The notes under the pieces were generated by a model. It saw only the letters and a list, made by a program, of their open reading frames with translations, searched no databases and had not been told where the DNA came from. Below are positions 7,265 through 7,708 of a stretch of DNA of 7,708 bases, in pieces (within the stretch, counting starts at the first letter, position 1; every line of letters starts with the position of its first letter). The translations under genes and the position numbers were made by a program. The DNA comes from Geobacter sp. (GTDB taxonomy: Bacteria; Desulfobacterota; Desulfuromonadia; Geobacterales; Geobacteraceae): positions 1 to 7,708 of the forward strand of contig RPRC01000268.1 of the NCBI GenBank assembly GCA_003857395.1. Direction: 5' to 3'.

Positions 7265-7708
7265 TTAGAGTGAAGTCAGGACCTTCAGCAGATGGGGGAT
7301 CAGCTGTTTCTTGCGGGACATGACCCCCTTCAGTTCATAGAGGTGGGGCTCCAACTGGGGATAGCCCATAACATGGGCTATCTGGTTCATCCCTTCAACT
7401 AAAAAGAGGGTCGATTCGCTATAAATATCCGTAACCATGAGGCCTGCAAGAGGAAGGCGCTCCTCGGAACGGATTCTTTTCAGCGCAGTTCGCAAGTCCT
7501 CTTTCAAACAATGGAATTCATCAAAACCTACCACTTCTACCTGTCCTACGCCAATAAGTGTCGTACCGACAGTATAATGTTTAAAATCGGACCGAATCGC
7601 TTCTTCCAGCGAGGGATGGTGAGTAAAACCACTGCAGGCGTTGAAAATTTCCCGGCCGAAGTCGCCATGCTCAAGACCGGCTAGTTCCTCCAGCCAGACA
7701 ACCATCTC
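7265..7708 (-). CDS. ppaC: Manganese-dependent inorganic pyrophosphatase, C-terminal part (cut by window edge)
   Basis: The 147 visible residues are a DHHA2 domain, the C-terminal substrate-binding half of DHH-family (family II) pyrophosphatases, which hydrolyse pyrophosphate to two phosphates in the cytosol. Evidence: the strand IGVGQVEVVGFDEF, the segment LAGLMVTDIYSESTLFLVEG, and the C-terminal signature GVMSRKKQLIPHL, whose SRKKQ (131-135 of the fragment) matches the phosphate-binding Arg/Lys motif of PpaC. It ends shortly after that motif, as in the family. The reading frame is open to the right edge, so the first visible Met (7705) is internal. The DHH catalytic domain, and any regulatory CBS/DRTGG insert, lie outside the window. 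Convergent with eno. Confidence 0.88.
   Translation of the reverse strand, partial: EMVVWLEELAGLEHGDFGREIFNACSGFTHHPSLEEAIRSDFKHYTVGTTLIGVGQVEVVGFDEFHCLKEDLRTALKRIRSEERLPLAGLMVTDIYSESTLFLVEGMNQIAHVMGYPQLEPHLYELKGVMSRKKQLIPHLLKVLTSL

Overview
The window looks like a chromosomal housekeeping region of a Gram-negative bacterium. The best guess is Desulfobacterota, close to Geobacter, Pelobacter or Desulfuromonas. The grounds are gene order (a 7TMR-HD phosphohydrolase, ybeY, a DgkA-type kinase, a CBS/CorC protein and lnt in a row), the presence of apolipoprotein N-acyltransferase (which implies an outer membrane with triacylated lipoproteins), and moderate base composition. This placement rests on remembered family and synteny knowledge, not on a search.

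Layout: positions 1-5349 hold one leftward cluster, read in the order pgpH, ybeY, dgkA-PAP2 fusion, corC/ybeX, lnt (cut by the left edge). Genes within it overlap or abut, except for a 197-bp gap before corC that carries a palindromic REP/BIME-like repeat. The cluster starts at a strong minus-strand promoter (TTGACA, 18 bp, TATAGT) near 5437-5466. Divergent from it, eno (enolase) runs rightward at 5620-6912 from an extended -10 promoter and ends in a clear intrinsic terminator at 6955-6988. After a 352-bp convergent gap, the C-terminal half of a leftward manganese-dependent inorganic pyrophosphatase gene occupies 7265 to the right edge.

How the genes fit together: the leftward cluster combines nucleotide second-messenger breakdown (PgpH type), ribosome RNA maturation (YbeY), lipid or undecaprenol phosphorylation and dephosphorylation (DgkA-PAP2), a CBS-domain CorC/YbeX protein, and the last step of lipoprotein acylation (Lnt). 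It resembles the E. coli ybeZ-ybeY-ybeX-lnt operon, but pgpH stands in the place of phoH/ybeZ and a lipid kinase/phosphatase is inserted. Four of the five genes in it appear to use GTG or TTG starts.

I see no mobile element, CRISPR array, tRNA, rRNA or defence system. The most interesting points are the kinase-phosphatase fusion with unusual active-site residues, the long pgpH/ybeY overlap, and the REP-like element. I do not see convincing evidence of an undescribed system.
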